The notes: generated from the sequence alone by a model not told the origin. A DNA stretch of 64,000 bases from Phoronis australis (GCA_002633005.1 NMRA01000275.1:397827-461826), one strand, 5' to 3'; shown: positions 1 to 11,570, counted from the stretch's first letter. Made by a program: numbers and translations.

Positions 1-76
1 CTGTATAACCGAAAACTTGCTCCCGAAGTATAGTTAGAACTAAGAACAGTAGACATGTGGTTTATTCCAATATGGC

Positions 77-840
77 TCAGACCGGAAGAGGGGAGAGAAG
101 GAGCTCTCTAGTACAGGAAACATCAGGTTTGAATGTACAGGATATAACATTATAGTCCATAGACACTGGTAGAGTCCACAGAGAATAGTGCAATATTATG
201 ACAGACGGGTCAGTTGTCTCTACAGCAGAAATCAGCTCATCATCAGTAGAGTCACTCTGATCATGACCCAGGACATATAAAGCTTGGTTTGAGGGCATTT
301 CGACGAGCCTTTGAAGTGTTTTTTTTTTGCCACATGCCGCACATTTCTTCCCATATGCAGGGCACTCTTTTTTATGGGGTGCGATTTTAAACAGTAGTAG
401 CACTCCTTGATGTGCTGTTTAGGCTTAGGAGGGGCGTCCTTGGGGCGTCCCTGTCATCTTTCAGCATGATTCACCTTGCGGTGACTTAGTTTATGGGCTT
501 CGGTGGTGGTCTACATGGTCTTCGTGTGTTTCTTGGTTGCTTCGCAGGCCTTTGCGATTTCTGTCACACAGTCGTCCATCATTTTCTGTTGGGTGTCTTT
601 GGTCCCTCACGCCACAAATTATACCATTTCGTAGTGCATTGTCAGCAGGTGTCATAATCGCATGTTCAAAAGTTGCTAGTTTTTGTTTAACACGCAGGTC
701 TGCTAAGCACGCAGTCTCTTCTGGCTTCTGGTCACAACATAAAAATAAGAAGTGGGGTATGGCCTCATTTGTCTGACCTATGCATAGTCTCAAACGAGCC
801 ATTGTCTCCTGTAAACTTTGGTTCCGGTAAGAACTCGGAC
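77..840 (-). pseudogene. Gag remnant of a Ty3/Gypsy-like element, CPAY-type zinc knuckle
   Basis: Two open pieces on the minus strand (about 840-491 and 403-77) read as a decayed Gag. The upstream piece has the LRLCIGQTNE and ALRNGIICGVRDQ patterns seen at the end of a Gypsy capsid domain. The downstream piece carries KKECPAYGKKCAACGKK, the second half of a retroelement zinc knuckle of the CPAYG-x-C-x2-C type, followed by degraded sequence where the final His/Cys should be. The pieces are in different frames, so this is not a working gene. The same CPAY knuckle occurs in the Gag-protease fragment at 17882-18832, which suggests two members of one family. No LTR or start is visible; the 3' part runs towards the left edge of the window. 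Confidence 0.6.
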
Positions 841-968
841 GGTTTCAGTTTTCCTTCCTCCACGCCCGGATTCTCCACCATGGAAGGTTGTTCTGAGCAT
901 ATCACTTAATCTTAATTATGTGATAACGATGGATTGATAAGATAAAGAAATGCATCTTTTGGTTTCCA

Positions 969-1170
969 CTACAGATGTGCATTATGGCTGACCGCCAAAA
1001 TCCCAGAACTCTCTGCGTGACCAGGGGAGATAACACTCATAACACTAGGCATCGGACCCAAAATATCTATTGCTAAATATTTCCATGGGCCTGATGGCAG
1101 CTCAGTTCTTAGAACTAGTTTCCCAATGCAAGACAGCTCATCTTGTACCATTCGGAAAGAAGGGAGGCAC
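969..1170 (-). pseudogene. Integrase remnant of a Gypsy element, interrupted by the element A LTR
   Basis: The minus strand encodes LPSGPWKYLAIDILGPMPS, the start of a Gypsy integrase catalytic core with its first Asp (the usual form is P-W-x2-L-A-I-D-L-L-G-P). The piece follows a degraded zinc-domain tail and stops after about 60 codons. It ends against the LTR starting at 1171, so element A probably inserted into this older integrase. The family cannot be told from so little sequence. Confidence 0.55.
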
Positions 1171-1436
1171 TGTGACCAATTATCTGATCTAAGAGATTTA
1201 TTACATACTTTGGACAGTGCATGATCATTTGGCAGATGCTTTTTCTTTGTCTCGTGGAGTTATCGAATTTGGTACAGAATTAAAAGCAACGAAATATGCA
1301 TACTCCTTGTCATGTATGCATGTAAACGAGACGGAGTCACATGTTCAACTGCTATATTAAGATCAGAGCTAATGCATTACAGGAACAGTAACCGAGGTCA
1401 GGTGTCAACACAGGGTTACAACCTCCATATATGACA
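1171..1436 (-). repeat. Element A 3' LTR
   Basis: On the minus strand this 266-bp block begins TGTCATATATGG and ends AATTGGTCACA, giving the TG...CA ends of an LTR. It contains an AATAAA poly(A) signal close to its 3' end. It directly follows a polypurine tract at 1437-1450. The partner 5' LTR was not found in the window. The flanking GGCAC (1166-1170) would be one copy of a 5-bp target duplication. Confidence 0.65.
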
Positions 1437-1450
1437 TCCCCCTTTTAGGC
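1437..1450 (-). other. Polypurine tract of element A
   Basis: On the minus strand GCCTAAAAGGGGGA sits immediately before the TGTCAT start of the LTR. This is the expected site and composition for the plus-strand DNA primer of an LTR retrotransposon. Confidence 0.65.
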
Positions 1451-1605
1451 AAACAAACTAGCAAAAATGCGAATGTCAAACTACTTAATACGCAAGAACA
1501 AACAACTAAACTACTAACACAATTGAAACGTTCGTTAAACAGAGAGTCCACTATCACTAATGTCTAACTTGTATAATCCTGAAACCACTTAGGCTTTCGT
1601 CGTTG

Positions 1606-4574
1606 TCATTGACTGCGACGCACGACCACGGCTGGAGAGCTGTGGTCCTTGCTCGCATTGGTCTGTGACTGGTTGTAGATCGGCGGCATCACATGGGACT
1701 CATCAGGTGATTTATTGATGACCCGCCGATTCCACTGGAGTGTCTCACCAGTCTCTGTAGTCACGAAGTACGACCGCGGGGCATTGTGTTTTCCAGTGAC
1801 GACAGCGTGCGCCCATGTTTTCCCTTCCTTAACGCGCACACTGTCACCGATGTTATGATCAGGAAGAGATTTTGCACTACGATTATAGAATCCGGCTTGC
1901 GCTTCTTGACGGTCACAGAGCGCTTGTCAGGCATTGTCGGGTACCGAAGGAGACAAAAGCTAAGATCTTGTGGGTATTTTGTCCCTCAGTCTCCGGCTCA
2001 TTAACAACTGAGCTGGCTAATAACGCAAACTGGTGACCGGTGTGTTACGGTACTCCAGGATGGCAATATTCGGATCCCGGTCTTCATGATTCGCCTTCCT
2101 GAGTAACACTTTGATTGTGCCAACAAACTTCTCACTCTGTCCGTTGGATTGCGGGTATCTAGGACTGCTATTTGTGATCTGAAAATTCTACTCGCAAGTA
2201 AACGATTGCATTGCGTAACTCACGAAAGGCATGTTGTCACACACTAGTATGACCGGAATGCCATATCTGGAAAAAATACTTTTCATGGCCTTGATGACAC
2301 TGTGTGCCGTTTTACCGTGCAGGCGCGCAACTTCAGGATATTTGGAGTCATAGTCAACAACGACCAATCATTTCCTCCAAAATCAAAGATATTCGCACCA
2401 ATTTTCGATCATGGCCGGACAGGTGCACTTGTGGTATGAGCGGGTCCTTGAGGTTGCTGCGCTTAAAAGTGGCACACGTAGCACAGCTGTTAATCATGTC
2501 CTCTATATCCTTATTCATATTGGGCCAATATAGACTGTCACGTGTGCGGGACTTGCACTTGTCTATCATGGCGCTCAGCTGGAGGAACGATTAATTTGCT
2601 TCCCACGAAGAATATACCATCTTCTTCGTGAATTTCATCTTGCATGGGCCAATAAGGCTGTAAATCAATCGGTACATCTCCTCTATGTGCTGGCCGTCTC
2701 CTTTGTATAAATTGATGCTACTTTGCAAACGTGCCGTCACGCGCTGATGCTTCGCGTAGACATTGCAGTTTTGCAGGCAATGCAGGTAACGATGACGTAA
2801 CCGTATGAACATGTAAAACGTCAAACCCACCGTCCGCACCAGCACTATCAAGGTATGCGCGAGACAAAGTGTCCGCTATGTACATTTTAGATCCCTGTAC
2901 ATACTTCACCTTCAGCTGATACCTCAGTAATCGCAAAAGCATGAGTTGTAGACGGTTTAAGGGTTTAAGCAGTGATTTCTGGAAAATTGCTTCCAGAGGC
3001 TTGTGATCGCTCTCTACCTCCACTTCATGTCCGTAAATAAATTGATGAAATTGTTCTGCTGCAAACACAATTGCCAGCATTTCTCGCTCAATTTGCACGT
3101 ATCGCGTCTCCGTGTCCGTCAAAGCGCGTGACGCAAACGCAACTGGTTGCCGATTTTGCAAGAGGCACGCACCTAGTCCGTTCGACGACGAATCGGCATG
3201 CAACGTGACCAGTAGTTTGGGTCCAACAAACGAAGAGTCGGACTGTCACTGATTACAGGCTTAACGTGCTTCATGGCTTCATCATGTTCAGGAAGCCATT
3301 CCCGCGGGACGTCTTTTTTCAGTAAACTCCGTAACGGGCTGGTCAGAGACGACATATTTGGCATGAACGGTGCAAGGAAATTAGCATTCCGAGCAATCTT
3401 TGAACTCCGGATTGATCCACCGAATTTGGCATAGCCACGATAGCTTTAATTTTTCTATCGTCTGGACGTATACCATCTAGTCCGACACAGCGACCCATAT
3501 ATGACACTTCCGTCAATTTGAATGGAATTTTTCGCCTGTTGAACTTCACGTTTTCTTGACGACCGCATTCCATCACTCTTCATAATATGTCATCATGTTG
3601 CTGTTCGGAATCCGCAGCAATTAACATATCGTCCGAGATGACATGAACACCCTCAATGTCACCAAACGTCTTGTACGCTCGTTTCCGCAAAATCTCACTG
3701 GCACTGGTTATTCCAAATGGCATCCGCAAAAACCGGAAACGACCGAAAGGTGTATTAAACGTACACAAATACGAGCTCAGCTCTGATCGAGCACCACTTG
3801 CCAATCACTATCTTTCTGGTCAAGTATCGTGAAAAATTTCTTGCCGCCGAGTTGCGTAATTATGTCAGCGAAAGTCGGAATCTGAAATTGCTCCCTCGTT
3901 ATGTATTTGTTTAGGTCTTTGGGATCTACACAGACTCATAACGATCCATCCTTTTTCTTAGCAATGACCAAACTACTCACCCAGTCGGTGGGTGCATCCA
4001 CTGGCGTTATAATTCCTTGATTTTGCATATCCAGCAGTTTTTGCTTCAGTGGTGTCAACAGAGTGGGAGCGATGCGGCATGGATGTTGGACCACCGGCTC
4101 CACATCCTTGAGCTGAATTTTGTATTCGTCTGCATATTCTCTTAGTCCATTAAAATTGTCCGCAAACTCTGATATTAGTTTCTCTGCGTCCAACTCAATC
4201 TGGTTTCCGTTATGTCCAGGCTTAATGACTCCAAGCTTAAGGCATGCGCTCAGCCCTAGGATAGGAACTGTTTTCCCTGTTGTAACATAAACATCAGTGG
4301 CGTGACTGTTTTGGCCAATCGACAATTTCACAGCAGCTTTCCCTGCCTGGTCAACAACGTTGTCATTGTATGCCCGAAGAACTGCAGACAATTGCATAAT
4401 ATTCGGCCCGTTGGTAATCTTTCTCCACGTACGTAGTGGTATGGTGTTCGCCTCAGCTCCGGTGTCTACTTTCATTTTGATCAAAGAACCATGCACATAC
4501 CGAGACTGGAACCAACCATGACGCCACATCCTTATTATCTCGCAGGTATGTGTCAACCTGGAGACACATGACAC
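1606..4574 (-). pseudogene. Element A Pol: protease, RT, RNase H, integrase (decayed Ty3/Gypsy)
   Basis: Reading down from 4574 the minus strand gives a protease with the active site VDTGAEANTIP (about 4440-4480). An RT follows with its N-terminal DWVSSLVIAKKKDGS block (near 3960) and a VHVISDDMLIA catalytic box in 3580-3804. An RNase H at 2718-3203 starts at MHADSSSNGLGACLL and ends SDHKPLEAIF...ADTLSRA. The integrase zinc domain is at 2354-2569, a core with VILVCDN lies near 2250, and a C-terminal domain at 1606-1839 ends near the polypurine tract. The domain order RT-RNase H-integrase places it in Ty3/Gypsy. Several frame changes and stops separate the pieces. The 5' end is cut off at 4574 by the LTR of element B, so no Gag belonging to A is visible. 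Confidence 0.85.
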
Positions 4575-4733
4575 TGTTGTGTATGTAATACAAGAGATCG
4601 TTCGTAGAACATATGTTTATTGCATCGCTAACACCAAACTACTGCAACACACGTGTACAGGCTAATAGTATATAAAATGTCAAATAGTCGCCAGGTGGCG
4701 TTGTAACTGCTCTAATGTAAACATAACATAACA
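4575..4733 (-). repeat. Element B 3' LTR with polypurine tract
   Basis: On the minus strand this 159-bp block starts TGTTATGTTATG and ends TACACAACA, with an AATAAA signal about two thirds along. It follows the purine run CCAGGGTGGAGGGA (4734-4747). It abuts the protease of element A, which suggests that B inserted there. The sequence differs from the LTRs of A and F. Confidence 0.65.
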
Positions 4734-4764
4734 TCCCTCCACCCTGGGATTGAACATAATAAGG

Positions 4765-5314
4765 CTACTGGAAATACACGAAAATAACACTGGCTGATAT
4801 CCAACTAACTACGTTATAGTAGTGAAGTGTCCATTGATGCAAAAGTTCGATAAAATAGTTCACAACGTAAGCCTTTGCGGCTGAATCGAACGTCGTCCAG
4901 AGCGGGTAACAACACAGTCCTTTCTGGCGGTCCCCGGCAACATTAAACTCTATAGGTTTTTCCGGAACCGTCGGAGGTGTAACGTCCGTGCCACTTTTCT
5001 TCATTCGAACGTCATTTGGGGTTGTAACGAATTCGTTAATATGCGTCGTTGGCAACTTCGGTTGCCGAATCGGCACTTCGCCTGGTTGCTTTTGACTAAC
5101 GATCGCATTTTCGTCCGGTATGCAACGTGACACATGGTGTGCGGGGCGTTGCCATTCGCGACCGTCATGTAGTTGAATCGTGTAAGACTCCGGTCATTGT
5201 TGGACGATAATTACATCAGGCTGTCATCGCGGTAGCCCGCCAAAATTTATTGCATAAACAGTGTCTCCGGTGAAAAATTCTCATGTTCTAGTGCGTTTGT
5301 CGACAGTCGCTAAT
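4765..5314 (-). pseudogene. Element B integrase, C-terminal part
   Basis: On the minus strand the block FFTGDTVYAINFGG (near 5260) is followed by ESYTIQLHDGREWQRPAHHVSR, then a long hydrophilic tail (5133-4765) that runs into the LTR. This is the GPY/F-type C-terminal domain of a Ty3/Gypsy integrase. In-frame stops are present. The catalytic core is not upstream here: the coding sequence breaks at 5315, where transposon C begins, and resumes at 9316. Confidence 0.7.
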
Positions 5315-5710
5315 TAGTCTAGACGCATTTCCTGAAAAGAGCCCTGTATAAGGTTCTAGAAGCATTTTTTAGTAAAAGTCGGGAACAAGACTTTTTCACA
5401 CAATCAAGGCATGGCGAATTCAACTAACCCTGTTCCCAAGCCGAATTTTGCATTTTTGACCGTCTAATTAGCATAAACAAAATGGCGGCCAAATTGTCAA
5501 GTTCAGATGTATTTTTGTAATAGAAATCACAACATACCATTTAAAATGGTGAAATGTCTCACCTGTACAATTCTTATAAATACTTCTCGAGCAACAGATC
5601 ACTTAGGAAAACTAAAAAATGCAGCTCTAAAACTAATTATGCAAATTAGGTGCCGCCATTACCATACAATGTAATTTGCGTCTTAAGTTGGTGCTCCTGC
5701 AGGCTAACTT
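5315..5710 (+). repeat. Left terminal inverted repeat of transposon C
   Basis: Begins with the palindrome-containing terminus TAGTCTAGACGC. Inner matches to the right repeat include TGTTCCCAAGC, TTTTTGACC, ATAAACAAAATGGCGGCC and GCCGCCATTACC-like sequence near 5650. Similarity fades after about 5710, so the inner boundary is approximate. Confidence 0.7.
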
Positions 5711-5936
5711 GAAAAATGAGGTGTTAATACTTATATTTTCATGGTCAGCAAACATGCTAAATACATTTTTGGAGCAATTTATTTCATATTTATTGGGTTA
5801 TAGATTGTATACTTACAGAATGTGGAAAAAATAGTCGTTAATCTGCAATGCTCGTTAAGCAAGGTGACACTATTTTGACGGAATATAAGGACAAATGTTC
5901 ACACTATCCCGTTATCTTCCATTCATAAAAAACAAT

Positions 5937-8721
5937 TTAGTTATTGTTATTGAAGACATTAGATTCTTTGTTGCATGAATTGTTTTCAGGCCTGTTGAAC
6001 ACAGTTTTAGCATTCACTTTTTGGTACTTTTTAACATGCCTGAAGAAAGGCATATCAAACTGTTTGCATACAAGGATTCTGATCATGAATGAGCTGCTGG
6101 CATGTGCATAATGATATGCATCGAAATCCAGATTTCTTGCATCTGCATAGTCTACTGTTGCGTTGTTTCTGGGATGCACACAATACCATCTCTAGGCAGC
6201 CATCTGGGATTTTACTCTGTGTCATCAGCATGGGATGCAAGCATAAGTTTGTGTGTCCCTCCCATATCAGAGGATGCTGGGAGCTCAGGTATGGAACAAT
6301 GATCATTTTGCCATACCTTGACTTGATAGTGCACTATCATCAGATGGAAACGGCGGGCATTATGCGTTGGGGGAAGGACTTCTGAGTTCACTGGCTTGGA
6401 GAATAGTAAATGGCGTGCTACATCTACAGGTCTGCTCTGGTCGTGTTGTATATTCTGCAGACAAATACTTCTGAAGCCATCGTAATTTTCTTAGTGAGTT
6501 CACCAATGCATAGGTTCTTAAGCAATCTGTGATGCTCTAGGAACACCTACCATGATGATTGTTTCATGTGATTGGCAAAGTACGAGTTGGTGCCAAACCC
6601 GGTCACGGCGTGAAAAGCAAACAAGGATGTTGCTGAGTCTCGTAGTAGTTTGTTGAAAAGTGCTTCAATAGGTATATATGACTTCAGTCAGATAGGCTCA
6701 CATTGCATTTGTTGGAAGTGCGATACCAGAAGCAGTAGAACATTGGGTGTCCCTGGAAAACACGACTGACTGTGGACAGCATGCAGTACCAGTCTTGCAT
6801 CTGCTTCTTCATGTGTGAATTTCAGAGTCCTCAAATCAGTCATATCCTTAGATGATTTAATTGACTTCCAGCTCACCTTTGAACCTCCTGCAATCATAAC
6901 CTCTTTATCTTCAGGTGTCTACAAACACAGTTCCTCTGACAAGAAATGTGCTAGGTCTGCTTTTTTCTCAGCCAGTGTCCGAAAATTTGACCAGTTTTGC
7001 GGAAGAGGTACATCACGGTCTTCCAAAAATCACCTGAATTGCCGTGTTCCTTTACTGCGCTGTTTTCTTGTTGTGTCCTTCATTGTTTCTTGTCTGTATC
7101 TGTCAAATACAATATCAATTTTATGATATCGAAATCCTGTGTTTAGCACTTTTCATGAATGAATCAGCCAGATTTTCGAAGATCACATCATCATCAGGCT
7201 TCCCAAGAGTTACCAGCAATGCTTCGATATCAATAATGAGGCAAGCGGATGTGTCATGAAGCTGAATTGCTTCAGGACAGTCGATGTGATAGCTATTAAT
7301 ACTTCGACAAGTGAAGATTTATATCCAGTGCGCAATGTGCCACTCGTTTCTGCAAGACAACATGGACTGGAAGAAGCTCGCGTTTGAGCACAGACGGCAA
7401 ATCAACTGGCCGACCCGCCTCATAAGCCGTAGCTAGACAGCCAAGTACATCCCTGTCTGCCTTAAGAACTATTTTCTTATCTTTATCTTTATCTTTGGTT
7501 TGTTTCACCACATCATATAAGTTGGCAAATGTTGGGGCATTATTTTTGCGCATAGGTGCATGAATTGACATGTCTGAATTATCGCATTGCTCAATGATAA
7601 TCTGTCTTGAACAAATTTCTTAATTTGTTCGTGTCCAGGTTGCTTGGTATGCAAAAGTGACTCTTGGATTGATGCTGTTGCTAGGTCTTTTGTTGCAAGG
7701 GTTTGTAGCGCTAAGGCCTTGCGGACGAGAAGACCTTCAATCCATGGAAAGTGTAAAGAAGGGAACTCTCGACACTTTCCTGGCTTTCTTGGCTTCGTTG
7801 TGAAACAATGTACTCCCACAGCGGTAAGTTTGTTCAGCTATATGATATCTCAGATGCAATGAGAGTGTCCACCTCCATAGAGCTGACGTGGTATTGGTAT
7901 TACCGATGATGCCACCTCCATTTTGCCTGCCCCTTTTACACATTGGTCAGAATCTACCTGACAGAGCGTATGAGGAGATCGCTTGACTACAAACTTTCCT
8001 GCTTGAACCTCTGACCAAACAGACTGTGGAAGCTGATGCATCTCGACTAAAAAGACCGCACCCTACTCGGGCATAATTCGGTGGGGCAGAATGAGAGTAA
8101 ATGAATAGAGATGCAGTTCCAAAATACCATTCCGTTGAGAGCATGTGTACTTTAACAATATTGGAAGCATGTCCATGTAACTCTACCAGAAGCTGAAATT
8201 CACATCATCAGACCTACTGTTGACAAAATGCCCAGGAGTTTCCTGAACTTATCCTGACTGAGAAATGTTATCAGTTCTGGAATTTTCTGTGGATCATCAT
8301 CTGCAGACATACTGGAAAAACAAGCATGACAGTCGCTTCTGCAATGAACGAGAGAAGGCTTGGCACCAGGAGATGCCACAGAGCTTGCAAAGACAGTTTG
8401 TGTGCCCTTATACTGTAGCTTTTCTGTTCGACTTTCCACTGAGGACCACCAGTTCCATAGGTCGTGACCAAGTACTGCACTCTCTATACACACCTCATCT
8501 ATTCCGGAATCACTCATGTGATCTTCTGTGGCCTTGTTGAAGTTCACTGATACATGAAGAACCACTAAATGAGGTACTGCATTAACATATTTTGGTATTC
8601 TGGGACCGACCACGTAAGCTCCATTAATCTGCAGCAGAGTGCTTGGTCGACTGTGAGGACGGTATGTTCCTGTCCAAAATGATACGGCCATGCATCTCTT
8701 TACAACAGTATTTAAAGTCAA
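5937..8721 (-). pseudogene. Decayed transposon C ORF: HEEADTR block and C-terminal tesmin-like CXC motif
   Basis: Pieces read down the minus strand in the order of a protein family common in invertebrate genomes. An N-terminal part lies at 8721-8200. A block containing QSVWSEVQAGKFVVKRSPH (8041-7850) comes next. Then follow FVQDRLSLSNAI (7600s), SIHAPMRKNNAPTF (7571-7296) and THEEADARLVLHAVHS (about 6830-6780). FHAVTGFGTNS lies near 6590, LPPTHNARRFHL and VHYQVKVWQN near 6380-6300, and CRCKKSGFRCISLCTCQ close to 6110. The last is a tesmin/TSO1-like CXC cysteine cluster, which in cellular proteins binds DNA. The HEEADTR block is typically followed by a D-T-D motif in relatives, which is degraded here. 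Multiple stops and frame changes show a dead copy. Being bounded by inverted repeats, the ORF probably encoded the transposition protein, but that role is inference. Confidence 0.6.
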
Positions 8722-8929
8722 GTTGTTATGTTTACAATACTTTTATGTCTTATCTAAATAATGAGATGTTCGCAAAAAAGCATTGATAATTATGATTTCT
8801 AATTTAATTTTCAGGCTTTATTTATGAGCATAAATTGTAACTTAGTGAAGATGAAATAAAAAGCTTCACATGTGTCATAATGATTTTTCTAGACCTTCAA
8901 AACATAGGTATAGACACTTTATTTGTCAT

Positions 8930-9315
8930 GTTTGCCTGCAAATTGATAAAGTTACACCGATATTTGAATTTTTCGGTAATGGCGGAAGCTAATTAGCATA
9001 CTTGGGAAATTTAATGACGTTCATTAATATGTTCTCAAAATTAAGTGATCTTAACACACTTATACTATGTTTTTGTAGCATAAATTTCCTAATTATTCAT
9101 CACATATTGTACTCCTGGTCCCACGAATGTTTCTTATCTTGTTAGTTTGGCGGCCATTTTGTTTATGCAAATTGGATGGTCAAAAACTCAAAATCCAGCT
9201 TGGGAACAGGCATAATCGAAATCAGTACACTATAATTATGCTAAAAAGATAGGTTCTCCACTTTTACTAAAAAATGCCTCTAACATGCACATTTTCCAGA
9301 AATGCGTCTAGACTA
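8930..9315 (-). repeat. Right terminal inverted repeat of transposon C
   Basis: Reverse complement of the left repeat, with 17 identical terminal bases and scattered substitutions inside. It contains GGCCATTTTGTTTATGCAAATT near 9150, matching the left-end block. Inner boundary approximate. Confidence 0.7.
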
Positions 9316-9837
9316 AATTGTTTATCGAGAAATTTCTGACGCACATCTGGCACAAGCAAATCCAAAAGCGAATGTGGTTTCCTGGACATTAGTATCTTAG
9401 TCGGTGAACGTCCAGTAGTCGAGTGTGGTGTAATCCGATATCTGGCTAAATAGTTATACAGTCGTGTGTCCAAATCGCCACTCAGTTTCTTGATGCCCTG
9501 CTTGATTGTTTGTAAAGCCCGTTCGGCTGCGCCATTACTGGCTGGGTGATACGGAGTGCTGCAAATGTGTTTGTTGCCATTGTTTTTACAAAACATGGTA
9601 AAATCCGCACTGGTGAAATCTGAGGCGCGTTATCCGACACAGTAACAACGGGTAGTCCGTGTGTTGTAAAACACTGACGTAGTCGTTTAACAGTAGCCTC
9701 GGTCGATGTGCTATCGGTAATATAAGTGTCCACATATTTGCTGTGAGCATCCGCTATTACCAGAATGTATTTACCTTGTATTGGTCAGTTTCGGATGGCT
9801 GTCAAGCGTAATTCACTGAGATATTCCCATTAATGAC
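9316..9837 (-). pseudogene. Element B integrase, catalytic core
   Basis: On the minus strand PIQGKYILVIADAHSKYVDTY (near 9770) gives the strand after the first Asp. VVTVSDNAPQIS (near 9640) carries the second Asp, and HPASNGAAERALQTIKQG (near 9530) carries the catalytic Glu. YRITPHSTTGRSPTKIL follows, and the frame then runs into the right end of transposon C. The resulting order (core at 9837-9316, C-terminal domain at 5314-4765) shows one integrase split by C. Its upstream end meets an LTR-like block at about 9838, so the zinc domain is missing here. Confidence 0.8.
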
Positions 9838-9912
9838 AAAAACGCACGTTTCCGTCTTTCAGTAACTTTTATTGTAACTCCCAGAACAACCCACAAATTT
9901 CACTCTCTAACA
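9838..9912 (-). repeat. Candidate 3' LTR at the downstream end of element D
   Basis: On the minus strand a purine run AAAGAGAAAGGGA (9913-9925) is followed by TGTTAGAGAGTG, an AATAAA signal and a TGTCA end near 9838. This is short for an LTR and does not match the candidate 5' LTR at 14874-15007, so the assignment is weak. It may be truncated or belong to another family. Confidence 0.35.
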
Positions 9913-10119
9913 TCCCTTTCTCTTTACTCTTTTGACTAGACGACCTAATCAGCTAACGAAAAAGAGAAAAAAATACATCAAAGCCAAACTACAAATTTCT
10001 TACGTACCATAAAACAACACATATCTTAAGCAACTGAAGGGTCAAATGGCTTGGTGGGTTTAACTGTTCGACCAGAACGAGTTATATAAGGCGTTGGCAT
10101 GGGGGTCTGAACGTCTGAA

Positions 10120-10560
10120 TCATAAAAAGCCGCCGCCGAGGTTGGCTCCTGTATTTATGAACGAGAGAGAACTAGGACGTAAATCATTTGGCTCAACAGG
10201 GGTCGAGTGAGCCTCCTGATTCACTGGGGAATGGGTAAACATTGCCTGACCACCATTTGGAGATAAACCTCGATTAAGTGCTGGCTGAATATGTTTCCTA
10301 TTACGTCTGACCCCGCCTTTAGGAGTATCAACCATATAAGACCTCGGTGCGGGCATCGAAGCAACCCTACCCAGTGTCCATGAAGTTCCCCGATTATGTG
10401 AAGACGTGTAGACCATGTCACCCACTTCGAAATCAGACATATCAGACACAACACCTTTCGTTTTATGGTACTGTACTTTAGCCTTTGTTCAACGATGACT
10501 AATCTCAGACTTAACAATAGCAGGAGAGACTGCATTAGGCAAAAGTTGTTCAGTGGACAG
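10120..10560 (-). pseudogene. Element D integrase, C-terminal part
   Basis: The minus strand reads PLSTEQLLPNAVSPAI, then DFEVGDMVYT, TLGRVASMPAPRSYMVDTP and RRNRKHIQP. This is the usual linker and C-terminal domain of a Gypsy integrase whose cargo end meets the next LTR. The linker would directly follow the catalytic core found at 12100-12492, so insertion J (about 10565-12090) separates two parts of one gene. Confidence 0.65.
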
Positions 10561-10577
10561 GGGTACCCTTACCCACG

Positions 10578-10890
10578 GTCAGTCATGACTGAACGATCAG
10601 TCATGACTGATTTGTGACTGATAAGTGACTGACCAATTCAGTCATGACCACCCTGTGACTGAACAAATGTCTAACACAGGTGGTGTGACTGAATTATGAC
10701 TGAATAGTCTTAGAATGCATTAGATATGACTGAACATTGACTGAATTGTCTTTAAACTTTCAAAGTGTGACTGAATGATGACTGAAATCTCTTTGGATCA
10801 CTGAACATAGGACTTATTAATGACTGAATTATCTTAAACTTTCTAGATGTGACTGAATGATGACTGAAATCTCTTCAAATATTTTACATA
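10578..10890. repeat. TGACTGA repeat cluster with 14-bp palindromes
   Basis: TGACTGA or its complement recurs roughly twenty times. The perfect palindrome TCAGTCATGACTGA occurs at 10579-10592 and 10597-10610. A longer unit with TGTGACTGAATGATGACTGA and AATCTCTT occurs twice, near 10765 and 10850. The spacing is irregular, so this is not a simple tandem array. Confidence 0.8.
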
Positions 10891-11570
10891 TGATCCAATC
10901 CACAAGCAGAGGTCTTAATTATATCTCAAAACTTCAGAAGTGACTGATAATTAATAACAATGTAACGTACTAGCAGTAAGCATAACGAAATAGAAAATCA
11001 ACCCCAACACATAATGTCAGGGATGAAACTAATTCCTTGCCTTACTTTGTCCTCAACATGCAAAAATACATTATCTGCCCATTGACCTTAATTAATTAAT
11101 GTTGTGTCTCTAAATCAACTGTTTTAAGTACGATACATACAGATGCCATATGTTTATGTTAATCATTATTTATTTACAGAAACCAAGCAGATAAGTTGAC
11201 AATATGTGTACATATAACAATTGTGCATTTTGTGGAATTCACAGCTTAAGTCAATTTGCAGAATTGTTCTAGAGCTGACATAGTTGTTTTAAATTATTAG
11301 CAGTGCATGATGACATAAACAACTTGAAAAGACAGATTTAATGTGCTCTACTATTGTGACTCTCCCTCTAAGTGTACCAGGCACTAAAGTTACCATATGT
11401 TGAAGGGGTGTTTGTTCATGATTAGAAAGGTGCAGTGAAACGGTCTCATAGACATTACTAGTTTTGCTTTCTAATAAGTTTGGTAGTCTTCTGATCTTCA
11501 GTAGGCAAAAAAATACATTTTTTCACTGGAGAACACTGGTTGTCTTTCACTTTATTCTACATTTTTCTTA

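Larger units (their letters stand above)
5315..9315 (-). mobile_element. 4.0-kb DNA transposon C with long terminal inverted repeats, nested in the element B integrase
   Basis: The left end reads TAGTCTAGACGCATTTC and the right end is its exact reverse complement. A second identical block, GCATTTTTTAGTAAAAGT, follows inside each end, and recognisable but diverged similarity runs about 380-400 bp inwards, including AAAATGGCGGCCAA on both sides. The element is flanked by AAT on both sides (5312-5314 and 9316-9318), a possible 3-bp target duplication. Flanking DNA on both sides is integrase of element B in one orientation, so C inserted into B. Inside is a decayed minus-strand ORF with a HEEADTR-like block and a tesmin-like CXC block (separate entry). 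I cannot assign a superfamily from memory; a 3-bp duplication would be compatible with several. Confidence 0.75.
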
